A stretch of 64,000 bases of DNA from Metallosphaera sedula DSM 5348 (GTDB taxonomy: Archaea; Thermoproteota; Thermoprotei_A; Sulfolobales; Sulfolobaceae), in the NCBI RefSeq assembly GCF_000016605.1, contig NC_009440.1:558001-622000 (forward strand), read 5' to 3'. Positions 1 to 8,381 of this stretch are shown one piece after another (position 1 is the stretch's first letter; each line of letters begins with the position of its first letter). The position numbers were made by a program, and so were the translations under genes. The notes beneath the pieces are model-generated. The model was not told the origin of the DNA. It did not search any database and saw nothing but the letters and a program-made list of their open reading frames with translations.

Positions 1-684
1 TGACAGGCCAAAACCGCGTTGCCTTATTACAGACAGGTCCCCCCTAGATCCGCCTCCTAGGGCTATGACTTTGTTTGGCGTGTTCCCCGAAAGGCTGACA
101 GACCTATCCATAAGAACAGGAACCTTGAACTCGTTGGATAAGGCAACTACCTCGTCCAAATCATCGTCACTACATACCTTGAGAACAACCCTAGTTTCTC
201 CGCCACTCCACTTCTCTCGAAGGACCTTAAACTCCCTCTTCCAGTCAGATGGACCCCAGCTACAACCCACGTTCACGGCAATTATGGGTCTAATCCCTAC
301 CTTAATCATGGCTCTTGCCACGCTTTCAGGATAGGGATCTGCCGTTACCGCGCTGGTAACACCAACCCTCAAAAGATGATAGGCACCTAGAATTGCGAAA
401 TGGTAAGCGTCACTTTGAGTCATAGAGGACACTATCTCATTGGCGTTCCTTTTGCCAGAGACAATTGAATACCTAAAGGGGTAAAGCGAAAGGATGGTAT
501 GAGTTGAGATAAGTCCAGGCGAGACAATTCTATCCCTTCCCCCTAAAACTAGTTCAGCATCTTCAAAGTCTTCTGGCTCTTCCTTCGTCATTGCTACCAG
601 CTTGGATCCATCTATTCCTAGGTGGACATCCCTCAACACGCCAGTCTTACCATACGCAATTCCCGCCTTAATCGAGATTTTCAA
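1..684 (-). CDS. Amidohydrolase-like protein, 3' end outside window (partial)
   Basis: An open frame of 228 codons runs off the left edge without a stop. It resembles the N-terminal part of ATZ/TRZ-type amidohydrolases: an early beta-strand region, then the hallmark V-S-P-G-L-I-S-T-H, then a helical stretch with the typical 'LLRVGVTSAVTAD' turn and 'VGIRPIIAV' strand. The expected metal-binding pair His-x-His reads His-Thr-Ile, so the second histidine is gone. Start chosen: TTG at 684, because a TATA box (TTTATAAG at 718-725, minus strand) predicts transcription starting about 10 bases before it, with a purine-rich GGAAG in between. The frame is open further upstream (GTG near 750) but that would lie above the promoter. 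Divergent from the SIS-domain gene. Function unknown; probably non-catalytic or altered chemistry (inference). Confidence 0.7.
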   Translation of the reverse strand, partial: MKISIKAGIAYGKTGVLRDVHLGIDGSKLVAMTKEEPEDFEDAELVLGGRDRIVSPGLISTHTILSLYPFRYSIVSGKRNANEIVSSMTQSDAYHFAILGAYHLLRVGVTSAVTADPYPESVARAMIKVGIRPIIAVNVGCSWGPSDWKREFKVLREKWSGGETRVVLKVCSDDDLDEVVALSNEFKVPVLMDRSVSLSGNTPNKVIALGGGSRGDLSVIRQRGFGLS

Positions 685-717
685 GACTCTTCCTTGAGTT
701 GAGTAAAGCTCGCTTGA

Positions 718-725
718 CTTATAAA
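718..725 (-). promoter_or_regulatory. TATA box of the amidohydrolase-like gene
   Basis: TTTATAAG on the minus strand, about 34 bases before the TTG at 684. It decides the start choice for that gene. Confidence 0.5.
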
Positions 726-818
726 CATAAGGAAAGAGACGAACACCAAGGAGGAGGCTAGGCACTTTCTCAGCAAGACAAAACCACTTTTAACTCAGAA
801 ACCCTATTTCAATACGCC

Positions 819-1637
819 TTGTTTATTGAGGCTCTTGAGGAGGAGGCCAAAAGGATTCGTGACGTGAGGCCAAATGTATCTATCAGCCTTGAGGACGGAG
901 TAATAACTGGAGCTGGAGATTCCTACGCCTCATGCCTAGCACTAGAAGGTGTATCCAGGGGGAGGTTCAGGTGCGTCGATCCCTATGACCTACTGGAGTG
1001 GGACCCTCCTCACATTCTTGTGATAGTGTCCGTGTCTGGCAGGCCAATCGTTTACCAATGGTTGCTGGAGAAATTTAGCGGAAGAAGCAAGATTTACGTG
1101 GTCACAGCCAACACGGAGTCGCGTATTGCCAACCAGGCCAATGAAGTGGTGGAGATACCTTACACCTCAAAGATACAGCTCCCCGGAACTCTTTCCTTTG
1201 TCTCAACCCTCAAAACCCTGTATGCCCTAGCTGGTATTGACGAAAGGGATGAAAAAGGTGCACCGCTTTCCCTAGGTCATGAACCATTCTTCGTGGGAAG
1301 GGCAGGAAATTACGGAATCGCCTACTTCGCGTCCCTGAAAATGTTTGAAATCTTCGGGGAAGTTAGTAACGCAGAGAGGTTTGAACAATTCCTTCACTCG
1401 CCTATATTCTCCACTGAGAATAGGATGGTAATACTACTCAGTTCAGGAAATGATAGGGAGAAAAGGCTCACAAGTGAAATGAAGAACGTATCCTTAACTG
1501 AGTGTACTACACTACTGTGCAACACTGAATCTGTAATCCTGTCCTTGATCCAGGAGATGAGGGTCAGGAAGTGGGACAGAATCTACTACCTCGAGAACAA
1601 AAATATCTTAAGGACCAGTTCCAACATGATATATTAG
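819..1637 (+). CDS. SIS-domain (sugar isomerase fold) protein
   Basis: 272 residues, cytosolic. Two SIS halves can be seen. In the first, the GAGDSYASC loop matches the phosphosugar-binding turn of GlmS/AgaS-type proteins and is followed by 'VIVSVSGRP', where GlmS-like enzymes usually have S-x-S-G-E-T; Arg-Pro replaces Glu-Thr. A 'S-R-I-A-N-Q-A-N' segment and 'IPYTSK' also fit. There is no glutamine amidotransferase domain, so it is not GlmS itself. The TTG start follows a TATA-like CTTTTAAC at about 787-794, giving a near-leaderless message. It heads a run with the TusA-like and membrane genes. A role in binding or isomerising a phosphosugar is family-based; the substrate cannot be read. Confidence 0.72.
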   Translation: MFIEALEEEAKRIRDVRPNVSISLEDGVITGAGDSYASCLALEGVSRGRFRCVDPYDLLEWDPPHILVIVSVSGRPIVYQWLLEKFSGRSKIYVVTANTESRIANQANEVVEIPYTSKIQLPGTLSFVSTLKTLYALAGIDERDEKGAPLSLGHEPFFVGRAGNYGIAYFASLKMFEIFGEVSNAERFEQFLHSPIFSTENRMVILLSSGNDREKRLTSEMKNVSLTECTTLLCNTESVILSLIQEMRVRKWDRIYYLENKNILRTSSNMIY

Positions 1638-1646
1638 GTGCGGAAA

Positions 1647-1889
1647 ATGACCGATGAGGTAGATCTAACAAAACAATCTGGGGGCTGTGGGGCTAACTCG
1701 CCGGCTGTCACCTTGATGAAGTTCTGGCTAGAGACTGGGGGTAATCGGGATATCAAAGTGTTTGCAACACCGGGAGTTCAGGCTGATCAGGTTGACATGT
1801 GGGCCATGGCGATGAGTGACCAAGGGGTTAAGATACTAAAGAAGGACAATGAAGACGGTAAAGTTGTTTACATAATACACTTGCCGTGA
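1647..1889 (+). CDS. TusA-like (SirA fold) small protein lacking the CPxP cysteine
   Basis: 80 residues from ATG 1647; an in-frame GTG at 1638 directly after the preceding stop is possible, but AGGTG at 1636-1640 is well placed as a ribosome site for 1647. The second half follows the TusA/SirA pattern: a beta-strand 'IKVFATPGVQ', an 'ADQVDMWAMAM' helix with the Asp and Trp typical of the family, then '...DGKVVYIIHL'. The N-terminal helix that normally starts with Cys-Pro-x-Pro reads 'GGCGANSPAVTLMKF', so a cysteine is present but three or four residues earlier and without the prolines. Sulfur-carrier function is therefore uncertain. Co-directional with the SIS gene and the membrane gene. Confidence 0.6.
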   Translation: MTDEVDLTKQSGGCGANSPAVTLMKFWLETGGNRDIKVFATPGVQADQVDMWAMAMSDQGVKILKKDNEDGKVVYIIHLP

Positions 1890-1895
1890 TGGTCA

Positions 1896-2486
1896 ATGAA
1901 TTTCCTTAAGCTTGGTGAAGTTGTAGGCATTGCCCTACTTTTCTTCTCTGCCGTGATATACATTTTAGGCGATCCACTTCTCAGACTGATCTCCTATCAG
2001 GGACCTATTCTTTCAGGCGGGTTACTTGGATGGTACGTTCTCCATAGTTCAACTCCCAACGAGAAGTATGTGGAGGACCAAGATGGGGAGAGGGTCCCTA
2101 TAACCTCTCTTCTGATTAGGGGGAGGGCTTGGCTTCTAATCTTGGTGGGCATAATGCTCATGGTACCGTGGTTTACACCTCAAATTTATTCGGTAGCTCT
2201 TCATGAGCAGATGATCTTTGTGATGTCCTTTATCTTTCAGTTTATAGGAGGATTCATAGTTGGCTACGTCCTACCTTCACTGAAATTTATGGAAAAATTC
2301 ATTCTATACTCTCTTGGATTTGGTGCTGACCTATTTTTCGTCCTCCTTCTCTACGTTTACTCGAACCTTTTTGACATATCTCAGACTGTACTTCTTAACA
2401 ACGTCTTGGTTTTGGTGTATGGCGTTAAGCTATTGGAAGGTATTATGTTTGGGGTTTATATTGTGAGGAGGATTAACGCGATCTAA
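1896..2486 (+). CDS. Polytopic membrane protein of unknown function
   Basis: 196 residues with about five or six hydrophobic segments (roughly residues 8-28, 33-48, 78-95, 107-128, 135-157 and 165-187) and a short charged loop around residues 50-72 (NEKYVEDQDGERVP). No family recognised. The ATG lies six bases after the TusA-like stop, so it is very probably co-translated with it. A membrane partner of a TusA-like protein suggests sulfur or thiol chemistry at the membrane, but that is only an inference from order. Confidence 0.6.
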   Translation: MNFLKLGEVVGIALLFFSAVIYILGDPLLRLISYQGPILSGGLLGWYVLHSSTPNEKYVEDQDGERVPITSLLIRGRAWLLILVGIMLMVPWFTPQIYSVALHEQMIFVMSFIFQFIGGFIVGYVLPSLKFMEKFILYSLGFGADLFFVLLLYVYSNLFDISQTVLLNNVLVLVYGVKLLEGIMFGVYIVRRINAI

Positions 2487-2516
2487 TTACCTATTCAACC
2501 TGGACACAACGTCACG

Positions 2517-2524
2517 TTTTATAC
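2517..2524 (+). promoter_or_regulatory. TATA box for uroporphyrinogen methyltransferase
   Basis: TTTTATAC 24-31 bases before the ATG at 2548, the usual archaeal spacing for a leaderless message. Confidence 0.45.
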
Positions 2525-2547
2525 TACTGTCAGAATACTAGTGAGAG

Positions 2548-3285
2548 ATGAAGGGAAGAGTCGCGCTAGTTGGTGCTGGACCTGGAGATCCTGGCCTCAT
2601 TACAGTCAAAGGCCTTCAACTTCTGGGATCCTGCGACGTTGTAGTATACGACAGACTGGTATCCGAGGAGCTTCTTAAGTTCGCGAGAAAGGACGCCGAG
2701 CTCATATATGCTGGGAAGAACCTAGGCGAGTCCCTTAATCAATCCCTCATTAACGAAATACTGCTTCAGAAGGCACTCGAGGGAAAATTTGTGGTTAGGC
2801 TGAAGGGCGGAGATCCCTACGTTTTCGGTCGCGGGGAGGAGGAATGTTCTTTCCTCCTAGAAAGAGGTGTAGATTGTGAGGTCGTCCCTGGAGTAACGAG
2901 CGCTGTCGCAGTCCCAGCTTACGCAGGGATCCCTGTCACATCACGGTGGTTTTCCTCTGGTTTCTGCGTGGTTACTGGATCCAAGGCTGACGGTTCAAGC
3001 ATTGACCCTGATTACATCCCCAAGAAGGGAACACTCGTTATCATGATGGGGGTATCACGGGTGGAAGACGTAAAGAGAGCCATTCTAAAGGTAAGAGATC
3101 CAGGAGAGCCTGTTGCGGTCATAGAGAGGGGAACTACTCCTTCCCAGAGGGTTGTGGAGTGTACACTAGAAAAACTAGATTTATGCGTTAGGGAGAATGG
3201 TATCTCTTCTCCAGCGATAATTGTGGTGGGTGAAGTGGTCAAGTTAAGAAATAAATTGTGGAATTACCATGATACATTGGGCTGA
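2548..3285 (+). CDS. cobA: Uroporphyrinogen-III C-methyltransferase (SUMT)
   Basis: Transfers two methyl groups from S-adenosylmethionine to uroporphyrinogen III, giving precorrin-2, the branch point to siroheme, alternative heme synthesis and cobalamin. At 245 residues it is the stand-alone length without the CysG dehydrogenase/ferrochelatase part. Visible motifs: '[12 protein letters not shown]' at residues 8-19 (SAM loop), 'VVVYDRLV', '[18 protein letters not shown]' near residues 87-104, 'VVPGVTSA' and 'GIPVTSR'. All are classical for the family. The message probably continues into the YHS gene five bases downstream. Methylmalonyl-CoA mutase elsewhere in the window needs B12, which would be one use of the product. 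Confidence 0.95.
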   Translation: MKGRVALVGAGPGDPGLITVKGLQLLGSCDVVVYDRLVSEELLKFARKDAELIYAGKNLGESLNQSLINEILLQKALEGKFVVRLKGGDPYVFGRGEEECSFLLERGVDCEVVPGVTSAVAVPAYAGIPVTSRWFSSGFCVVTGSKADGSSIDPDYIPKKGTLVIMMGVSRVEDVKRAILKVRDPGEPVAVIERGTTPSQRVVECTLEKLDLCVRENGISSPAIIVVGEVVKLRNKLWNYHDTLG

Positions 3286-3290
3286 AAGAT

Positions 3291-3425
3291 TTGAAGGATC
3301 CCGTTTGTGGGGAAGAAGTTTCAACATCTACTTATACATATATGTACAAGGGTAAAACGTACTATTTCTGTAGCCCAATGTGCATGGCCGAGTTTAAAAA
3401 GAGACCAGAAAAGTACGTAAAATAG
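3291..3425 (+). CDS. YHS-domain miniprotein (44 aa)
   Basis: Short frame with a TTG start five bases after the SUMT stop. The product follows the YHS pattern almost completely: 'KDPVCGEEV' at the N terminus, then '[13 protein letters not shown]' and 'F...PEKYVK' at the end. YHS domains are small, often metal-associated modules found alone or on copper ATPases and monooxygenases; the cysteines at residues 6, 27 and 31 are the likely ligands. The domain covers the whole protein, so it is complete rather than a fragment. Position suggests co-expression with tetrapyrrole methylation. Role unknown. Confidence 0.8.
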   Translation: MKDPVCGEEVSTSTYTYMYKGKTYYFCSPMCMAEFKKRPEKYVK

Positions 3426-3440
3426 GGTACATGAAAAACA

Positions 3441-3446
3441 TTTATA
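3441..3446 (+). promoter_or_regulatory. TATA box for the molybdenum-hydroxylase subunit pair
   Basis: TTTATA 22-27 bases before ATG 3468. It supports ATG 3468 as a leaderless start in preference to the in-frame TTG at 3459. Confidence 0.5.
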
Positions 3447-3467
3447 CGTTGTAGATCATTGGGTTAT

Positions 3468-4304
3468 ATGTACCCACCAAAGTTCGGTTATGTAATACCC
3501 GATTCAGTGGACGAGGCAAACGAGTTTCTAGAGAAACATGAAGATGCCAAGGCTCTTGCGGGAGGTCATAGTCTAATTCCCATGTTGAAACTAAGGATAC
3601 TTAGACCGTCATATCTCGTGGAGCTAAAGGGTTTAAATGACCTTCACTTCATCAAGAAAGAAGAGGGTAAAATAAGAATAGGTGCGCTCACCACGCATTA
3701 TGAGATTGTAAAGGCAAATTTACCCCTGTTAAGTGAGGCCGGTGCCACCGTAGCCGATCCCCAGGTCAGGAACATGGGCACAATTGGGGGAGTAATATCT
3801 CACCTAGATCCTGCAGCTGATTATCCTGCCTCCCTTATTGCAATGGACGCCGTAGTGAGAATAAAAGGTACCAGGGGAGAAAGGGAGGAACCTTTCAAGG
3901 ACTTTGCGAAGGACATGTTTTCGCCAGACCTGAATCCAGGCGAGCTCGTGAAAGAGGTCATAATACCTGGCTTCAAGGGTTATTCCTTCTCCTACAAGAA
4001 ACTGGAGAGGAGGGCCGGAGATTACGCCATTGTGGGAGTGGCTGTCCTACTGAAGAAGGAAGCTGGAGTTGTGAAGGACGTAAGGATTGGTCTCACGGCG
4101 GTGAACAACAAGGCTGTTAGGGCGTCCGAAGCGGAGAAGGTACTTCTGGATAGATCGCCAGATGAGAAGCTCATAGAGGAGGCTGCGGAGAAGGCTATGA
4201 GCTACGCTAACCCCACCTCAGATATAAGAGGAAGTGCTGAGTATAAGAAAAAGATGACAAGGGTTATGACCAAGAGAGCTTTACAGGATGCGTTGACGAG
4301 GTGA
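3468..4304 (+). CDS. Molybdenum hydroxylase FAD-binding (medium, CoxM/CutB-type) subunit
   Basis: 278 residues. It carries FAD in xanthine-dehydrogenase-family enzymes and passes electrons from the 2Fe-2S subunit to the acceptor. Seen: '[15 protein letters not shown]' near residues 32-46 (FAD pyrophosphate loop), '[24 protein letters not shown]' region around residues 100-123 with the conserved T-I-G-G, and the C-terminal CO-dehydrogenase flavoprotein domain with 'YAIVGVAV'. In Sulfolobus, CutA/B/C glyceraldehyde dehydrogenase has this type of subunit. The small subunit follows with a GTGA overlap, but no large molybdopterin subunit lies in the window. Confidence 0.93.
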   Translation: MYPPKFGYVIPDSVDEANEFLEKHEDAKALAGGHSLIPMLKLRILRPSYLVELKGLNDLHFIKKEEGKIRIGALTTHYEIVKANLPLLSEAGATVADPQVRNMGTIGGVISHLDPAADYPASLIAMDAVVRIKGTRGEREEPFKDFAKDMFSPDLNPGELVKEVIIPGFKGYSFSYKKLERRAGDYAIVGVAVLLKKEAGVVKDVRIGLTAVNNKAVRASEAEKVLLDRSPDEKLIEEAAEKAMSYANPTSDIRGSAEYKKKMTRVMTKRALQDALTR

Positions 4305-4822
4305 GAGGAATGAAGGTCTACGAGAAAGATCAAAAGGTTAAAATAAACCTGAAAGTTAACGGTAAGGAAATTGAGACTGAGGTAGAACCCCGTAGACTAC
4401 TTGTTCACGTTCTTAGGGACCTAGGATTCACCGGAGTTCACATAGGTTGCGATACATCAAACTGTGGAGCATGCACAGTTCTACTCAATGGAAAGAGCGT
4501 TAAATCATGCACCCTTCTCGCAGTTGAGGCCAATAACTCGGAGATAACCACAATTGAGGGTTTAGCTAAGGATGGAAAGCTTCACCCAGTCCAAGAGGCC
4601 TTCTGGGATAAACATGCCTTACAATGTGGGTATTGCACCCCTGGTATGATAATGCAAAGCGTCTGGCTCCTCAAGGAGAATCCTAATCCCACGGAGGAGG
4701 AAATTAGGGAAGGCATCTCAGGGAACCTTTGCAGGTGTACAGGATATCAGAACATTGTTGAGGCGATTAAGACAGCCGCCGAGAAACTTCGATTAGATCA
4801 GCCTCTGTATCAACGTCAATAA
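4301..4822 (+). CDS. Molybdenum hydroxylase 2Fe-2S (small, CoxS/CutC-type) subunit
   Basis: 173 residues from GTG 4301 (ATG at 4310 also possible); the start overlaps the stop of the FAD subunit. The plant-type ferredoxin cluster is formed by '[15 protein letters not shown]' and a further Cys about 20 residues on; the all-helical second cluster by 'CGYCTPGM' and '[10 protein letters not shown]'. These eight cysteines are complete, so both clusters should form. It would relay electrons from the molybdenum site to FAD. The 3' end overlaps the convergent MocA-like gene by 56 bases, so the two transcripts are complementary there. Confidence 0.95.
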   Translation: MRGMKVYEKDQKVKINLKVNGKEIETEVEPRRLLVHVLRDLGFTGVHIGCDTSNCGACTVLLNGKSVKSCTLLAVEANNSEITTIEGLAKDGKLHPVQEAFWDKHALQCGYCTPGMIMQSVWLLKENPNPTEEEIREGISGNLCRCTGYQNIVEAIKTAAEKLRLDQPLYQRQ

Positions 4823-5330
4823 GCACTTCTTCCCCGCACTCTACGAAACATAGGTCAGAACTTTTTTTGAGAATGACTTTGGCCCCTACGTCTCCAGTGA
4901 GTTTTTCCACTTGATCAAACAACTTCCTCGAGAGGAGGACTGGATTGCCCCATTCCCCCTTATGAACAGGAATTACTGCGTTACATGAGGGATAAAAGGA
5001 GCTCAAGATCTTGTTCACAGTGTCCCTAGTGATGAGGGGCATATCTCCCAACGCAACAAGTACACCATCAGTGTCCTTGAAGAACCTGATTCCTAGCTTT
5101 AGGGAAGCGGAGATTCCCTCTTTCCAGTGAGGGTTGTATAGTATCACCTCTTCGGGAAAGTGGTTGATGATCTCGGGAGCATATCTTCCGGCGACTATTA
5201 CCCTCTCAGAAGGTAGCGCGTTTAACACCCAACCTAGTACAGGGGTGTCTCCTATTTTAGCCAATAGCTTATTTCCCTTGAATCTTGACCCTTCCCCTCC
5301 CGCAAGAACAAGTACACCTATCACGTTCAC
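4767..5330 (-). CDS. MocA-like molybdenum cofactor nucleotidyltransferase
   Basis: 187 residues, MobA/MocA-type nucleotidyltransferase. '[21 protein letters not shown]' begins the protein: the LAGG-x-G-S-R-F-x-G-x-K loop binds the NTP. '[11 protein letters not shown]' supplies the metal-binding Asp, and 'GEWGNPVLL' and 'GDVGAK' match the MocA substrate region. MocA makes the cytosine dinucleotide form of the cofactor used by xanthine-dehydrogenase-type enzymes, which fits the CoxM/CoxS genes converging on it; CTP rather than GTP specificity is inferred from context. Its ATG overlaps the stop of the upstream FAD/Fe-S oxidoreductase (ATGA), so the two are an operon. Confidence 0.85.
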   Translation of the reverse strand: MNVIGVLVLAGGEGSRFKGNKLLAKIGDTPVLGWVLNALPSERVIVAGRYAPEIINHFPEEVILYNPHWKEGISASLKLGIRFFKDTDGVLVALGDMPLITRDTVNKILSSFYPSCNAVIPVHKGEWGNPVLLSRKLFDQVEKLTGDVGAKVILKKSSDLCFVECGEEVLIDVDTEADLIEVSRRLS

Positions 5331-7585
5331 ATATACGCTATGTTCTTTATTATATCTTGGATCACTGTCGGTGTTACGATCTTCTTAAGAACATCATCGA
5401 GTATGGCTGACCTAAACTCAGGCTTATTAATCAAGTTTCTAGACTCATATTCAAGTTTCCCTGAGTCAGCTACTCTCTTTATCAGCTCGTCAGCTAACAC
5501 ATCGAAGTTCATTCCATTAACTATTTCACTCCACCTACTGGACTTTTCACTCAATAAGATCTGATTGTTCACTAGTTTACTGAAATAGTTTTTCAGGTCA
5601 GTATTACGTCCAAGCCTCTGAACCAATATATTCGTGAACCTTTTCCTTATGACTGGAATAGATAGAAGAACGAAATAGGACTTACCTCCCACGCTCCACG
5701 AATTTGCCCTATCTGCTACGTCATCAGCAGACATTAGGATTGCATTCTTTAGCGCGTCTCTCAATACGTCTATAATCTCTTCCTCATTAACTTCCATGCT
5801 GGTCTCCTCCGCAGATTTCCTTGTCGAATCAGGCTTAGCGAAAGATCCATACACGGATACTGTGTTGAATTTCCAGGTCGAGAACGGGCAAATTGTGAGA
5901 ACTTTCTTGTTCTTTATTTGTACGAGCTTACCATGATATGTAGTAAAATAGGATCCGGCACACTCCTTATCTTCTCCCGAATATCCCAATTTTCGCGCCC
6001 AGCAACCCGCGTGAATAGTACCATTAACTTTATCCTTGAGTAAGTCATACGCTAGGACTCCCTGCTCGCCGCTAAGTTTATTGTAAACGTATAGGGCCTC
6101 TGGACACAGGAAATAAACTCCCCTTAGTCCCTGCTTCTCCTTTAACTCCTTGATCTTCATGACGTCCGCTTTAGCTCCCTCCACGTCGCCAGCAATCAGT
6201 TTATCAAAACCACAACAGGAACCATCCACTATCTTAACCCTAGGAGAATACGTGTTAAGTTCTTCGCCGTAATCCAGTAAGAATTGAAGAAAACCCTCAA
6301 TTCCCTGCATATCGTATTTCGCAGCGCATCCCGCAAAGAGCATAACGGGGGGCTTGTTTCTATATTTACCCTCCACTATCCTCTCCATTTCCCTTATTCT
6401 AAACGAGACTTGAGGAGTATCTATGGGAGTAACATTCTTTTTCTCCCTGAGTTTAGGTAGAACTTCGGTAACACTAGATATATTTACGCCCACTGGACAA
6501 GCTTCCTGGCACTCCATACAACCGAAACAGGCCTCAAAATTAGTCTCACCCGTGAATAATCTACTAAATTTCCCTGGAGGTGACCTTAAGTAATCCTGCG
6601 TAGTTCTATAGGCCAAACAGGAGTCTAGGCATTGGCCACAATTCACGCATTTTAGAGCTTCTAGATATTCGGCCTTTATGGGGTTTGCATGCTTGGGGAT
6701 TTTCACGTCTTTATCGAATTTATTCAGTATCACCTTTTGTATCTCTGAGTAACTCTGAAGGTTTGGGAACGGGAGAACAGTGGGATTCTTCTTTAGAAAA
6801 GAGAAGAACTCGTCCATGTCGTCCCTAGATATGGAGCCACATCTCACTACTTGCCTAAACGGCGAATTATAATTGATGATGTAACCCGGTCCCCATTCCA
6901 CTTGTGGTATTTCCACGAGCTTGTCTGACCTCACGCAAATAGGGATTTTGTTATTACCGAGTAGTTTTTCCATAGATGAAGAGATCTCTTTTACCAAACT
7001 CGATGTGTCAATCGATCCGTTCTTCTTCTCAAGGAGCCCAGAATAGATGGAAGGAACGTAGTAAACTTCCTTTCCATCCCTAAAAATCCCAGTCCACGAA
7101 AACTTTGATTCCTCTGACGTTTCCACTAGTTCTCCATAATTTACAGTTAGAAGGGAGACCGTGAATTTATCCTTGAATTCGTGAACAATTTTCTTATAAT
7201 TTACAAAACCAAATTTATAACTGCCAAACCCGGAGCCGTTGGTGGCAACGAAACCACCAACTGTTCCTGTCAAGTACATGGGAAAGAGGGCTGGATAGAG
7301 ATTATCCCTAGAAAGTCTATCGAGAAGCTCCTTGAAGGTAATACCAGATGGAACGTCTAGTTTTGAAAAGGTTCCTTTGTTCTCCACGACCCTGTAGACG
7401 CTTCCATCTTCAAACCTAGAGGGGGCAATGGTAACCTTGGGGTTTAGATATTGGAGTATGGAGCCTGACATCGAGGTTCCTCTCCCTATAATTACTTCCT
7501 TCTCTTCGGTCACCATCTGCTTCTTTATGGATTCTATACCCATAATTGCTATGGCCCTACTGAAGATGGAAGCGTCTAGTATCAT
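5327..7585 (-). CDS. FAD-linked oxidase / 4Fe-4S / CCG-domain fusion oxidoreductase (GlcD-GlcF type)
   Basis: 752 residues joining what are usually separate GlcD and GlcF subunits. N-terminal PCMH-type FAD domain (about 1-290): 'GRGTSMSG' and 'YLTGTVGGFVATNGSGFGSYKFG' loops. Then a two-cluster ferredoxin module, 'CVNCGQCLDSCLAY' and 'CFGCMECQEACPVG'. Then a cysteine-rich domain with 'FAGCAAKYD' and 'GSCCGFDKL'. A C-terminal stretch of roughly 150 residues, mostly helical, is not recognised. Such proteins oxidise 2-hydroxyacids (glycolate, D-lactate) and feed electrons to the quinone pool; the substrate cannot be read here. Shares a very short divergent promoter with pantoate kinase. Confidence 0.85.
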   Translation of the reverse strand: MILDASIFSRAIAIMGIESIKKQMVTEEKEVIIGRGTSMSGSILQYLNPKVTIAPSRFEDGSVYRVVENKGTFSKLDVPSGITFKELLDRLSRDNLYPALFPMYLTGTVGGFVATNGSGFGSYKFGFVNYKKIVHEFKDKFTVSLLTVNYGELVETSEESKFSWTGIFRDGKEVYYVPSIYSGLLEKKNGSIDTSSLVKEISSSMEKLLGNNKIPICVRSDKLVEIPQVEWGPGYIINYNSPFRQVVRCGSISRDDMDEFFSFLKKNPTVLPFPNLQSYSEIQKVILNKFDKDVKIPKHANPIKAEYLEALKCVNCGQCLDSCLAYRTTQDYLRSPPGKFSRLFTGETNFEACFGCMECQEACPVGVNISSVTEVLPKLREKKNVTPIDTPQVSFRIREMERIVEGKYRNKPPVMLFAGCAAKYDMQGIEGFLQFLLDYGEELNTYSPRVKIVDGSCCGFDKLIAGDVEGAKADVMKIKELKEKQGLRGVYFLCPEALYVYNKLSGEQGVLAYDLLKDKVNGTIHAGCWARKLGYSGEDKECAGSYFTTYHGKLVQIKNKKVLTICPFSTWKFNTVSVYGSFAKPDSTRKSAEETSMEVNEEEIIDVLRDALKNAILMSADDVADRANSWSVGGKSYFVLLSIPVIRKRFTNILVQRLGRNTDLKNYFSKLVNNQILLSEKSSRWSEIVNGMNFDVLADELIKRVADSGKLEYESRNLINKPEFRSAILDDVLKKIVTPTVIQDIIKNIAYM

Positions 7586-7608
7586 TTGATTGGATTAAGA
7601 GTAAGAAC

Positions 7609-7623
7609 ATTTAAATATATTTA
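7609..7623. promoter_or_regulatory. Shared divergent AT-rich promoter core
   Basis: ATTTAAATATATTTA sits in the 52 bases between the starts of the FAD/Fe-S oxidoreductase (7585, minus) and pantoate kinase (7638, plus). It is close to symmetric and lies about 25-30 bases from both start codons, so it can act as TATA box in both directions. Confidence 0.55.
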
Positions 7624-7637
7624 CCTTAACTTCCCTA

Positions 7638-8381
7638 ATGGTCGACGTTGTAATACCTATCAGTGTTTCCGGCATCTGGCGTCCTTTTATTTCGGACAAC
7701 CCTACGCGATCTGGCTCCATAGGGATAACGGTTATCCTGGAACCTTATTCCTTTGCTAGAGTTACAGAGGGAGAAGGTGTGTATCTCAACGGAAACCCAG
7801 TGAAAATGAAAAACCTAGAGTATCTGGAGGCTAAGATGGGGAAGGTTAGAGTAAATATGGAAAGCAAAGTTCCGTTGGGATTTGGATATGGCATGAGTGC
7901 CTCCGTGAGTCTAGCGTACGCCCTGGGTGCGTCGCAGATAAGGGGAATAGATCTGGAACAGGCAGCTTTGTTAGCCCATGAAAGTGAAGTTATCTCGGGG
8001 AACGGGCTGGGAGATGTGGTTTCCCAGTTCTTTGGCAGAAACATAGTTTACAGGGAGAGACCTGGATTTCCGCCATATGGAGTAATAAGAATCTTTGAGA
8101 TATCTTCAGATGATATATATTCTAAACCTTTGGAGGCACTTCCCACTAAGTCTATCCTTCAGCCGCTTGATGTTTCGTTTACCTTGATTAATGAGTTCTT
8201 GAGTAACCCATCCATTGACAAATTTTTTGAGGTGTCCAGGAAATTTACCGAGGCTCTGGGATTTACGAGCCCATTTCCTAACTCCTTCCGAAAGAAGGGA
8301 CTAATACTTAAATTGGGGAAACCGGAGTCGGACTCATGGATAAGACACAGGATAGCAAGTCGAGGAGCATACGTGGAATAG
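7638..8381 (+). CDS. Pantoate kinase (archaeal PoK, GHMP family)
   Basis: 247 residues. Phosphorylates pantoate to 4-phosphopantoate, the first archaeal-specific step toward CoA. GHMP features: an N-terminal 'VSGIWRPF' segment and the '[19 protein letters not shown]' glycine/serine-rich ATP loop near residues 75-93. It is shorter than homoserine or mevalonate kinases, as PoK is. Assignment rests also on the next gene, phosphopantothenate synthetase, which uses its product; the two overlap by 46 bases and are surely co-translated. Confidence 0.88.
   Translation: MVDVVIPISVSGIWRPFISDNPTRSGSIGITVILEPYSFARVTEGEGVYLNGNPVKMKNLEYLEAKMGKVRVNMESKVPLGFGYGMSASVSLAYALGASQIRGIDLEQAALLAHESEVISGNGLGDVVSQFFGRNIVYRERPGFPPYGVIRIFEISSDDIYSKPLEALPTKSILQPLDVSFTLINEFLSNPSIDKFFEVSRKFTEALGFTSPFPNSFRKKGLILKLGKPESDSWIRHRIASRGAYVE

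Noticed and set aside
65-334. Plus-strand frame of 89 codons at the left edge
   Set aside because: It is antisense to the amidohydrolase-like gene, has Ser/Thr/Leu-rich composition and no family resemblance.
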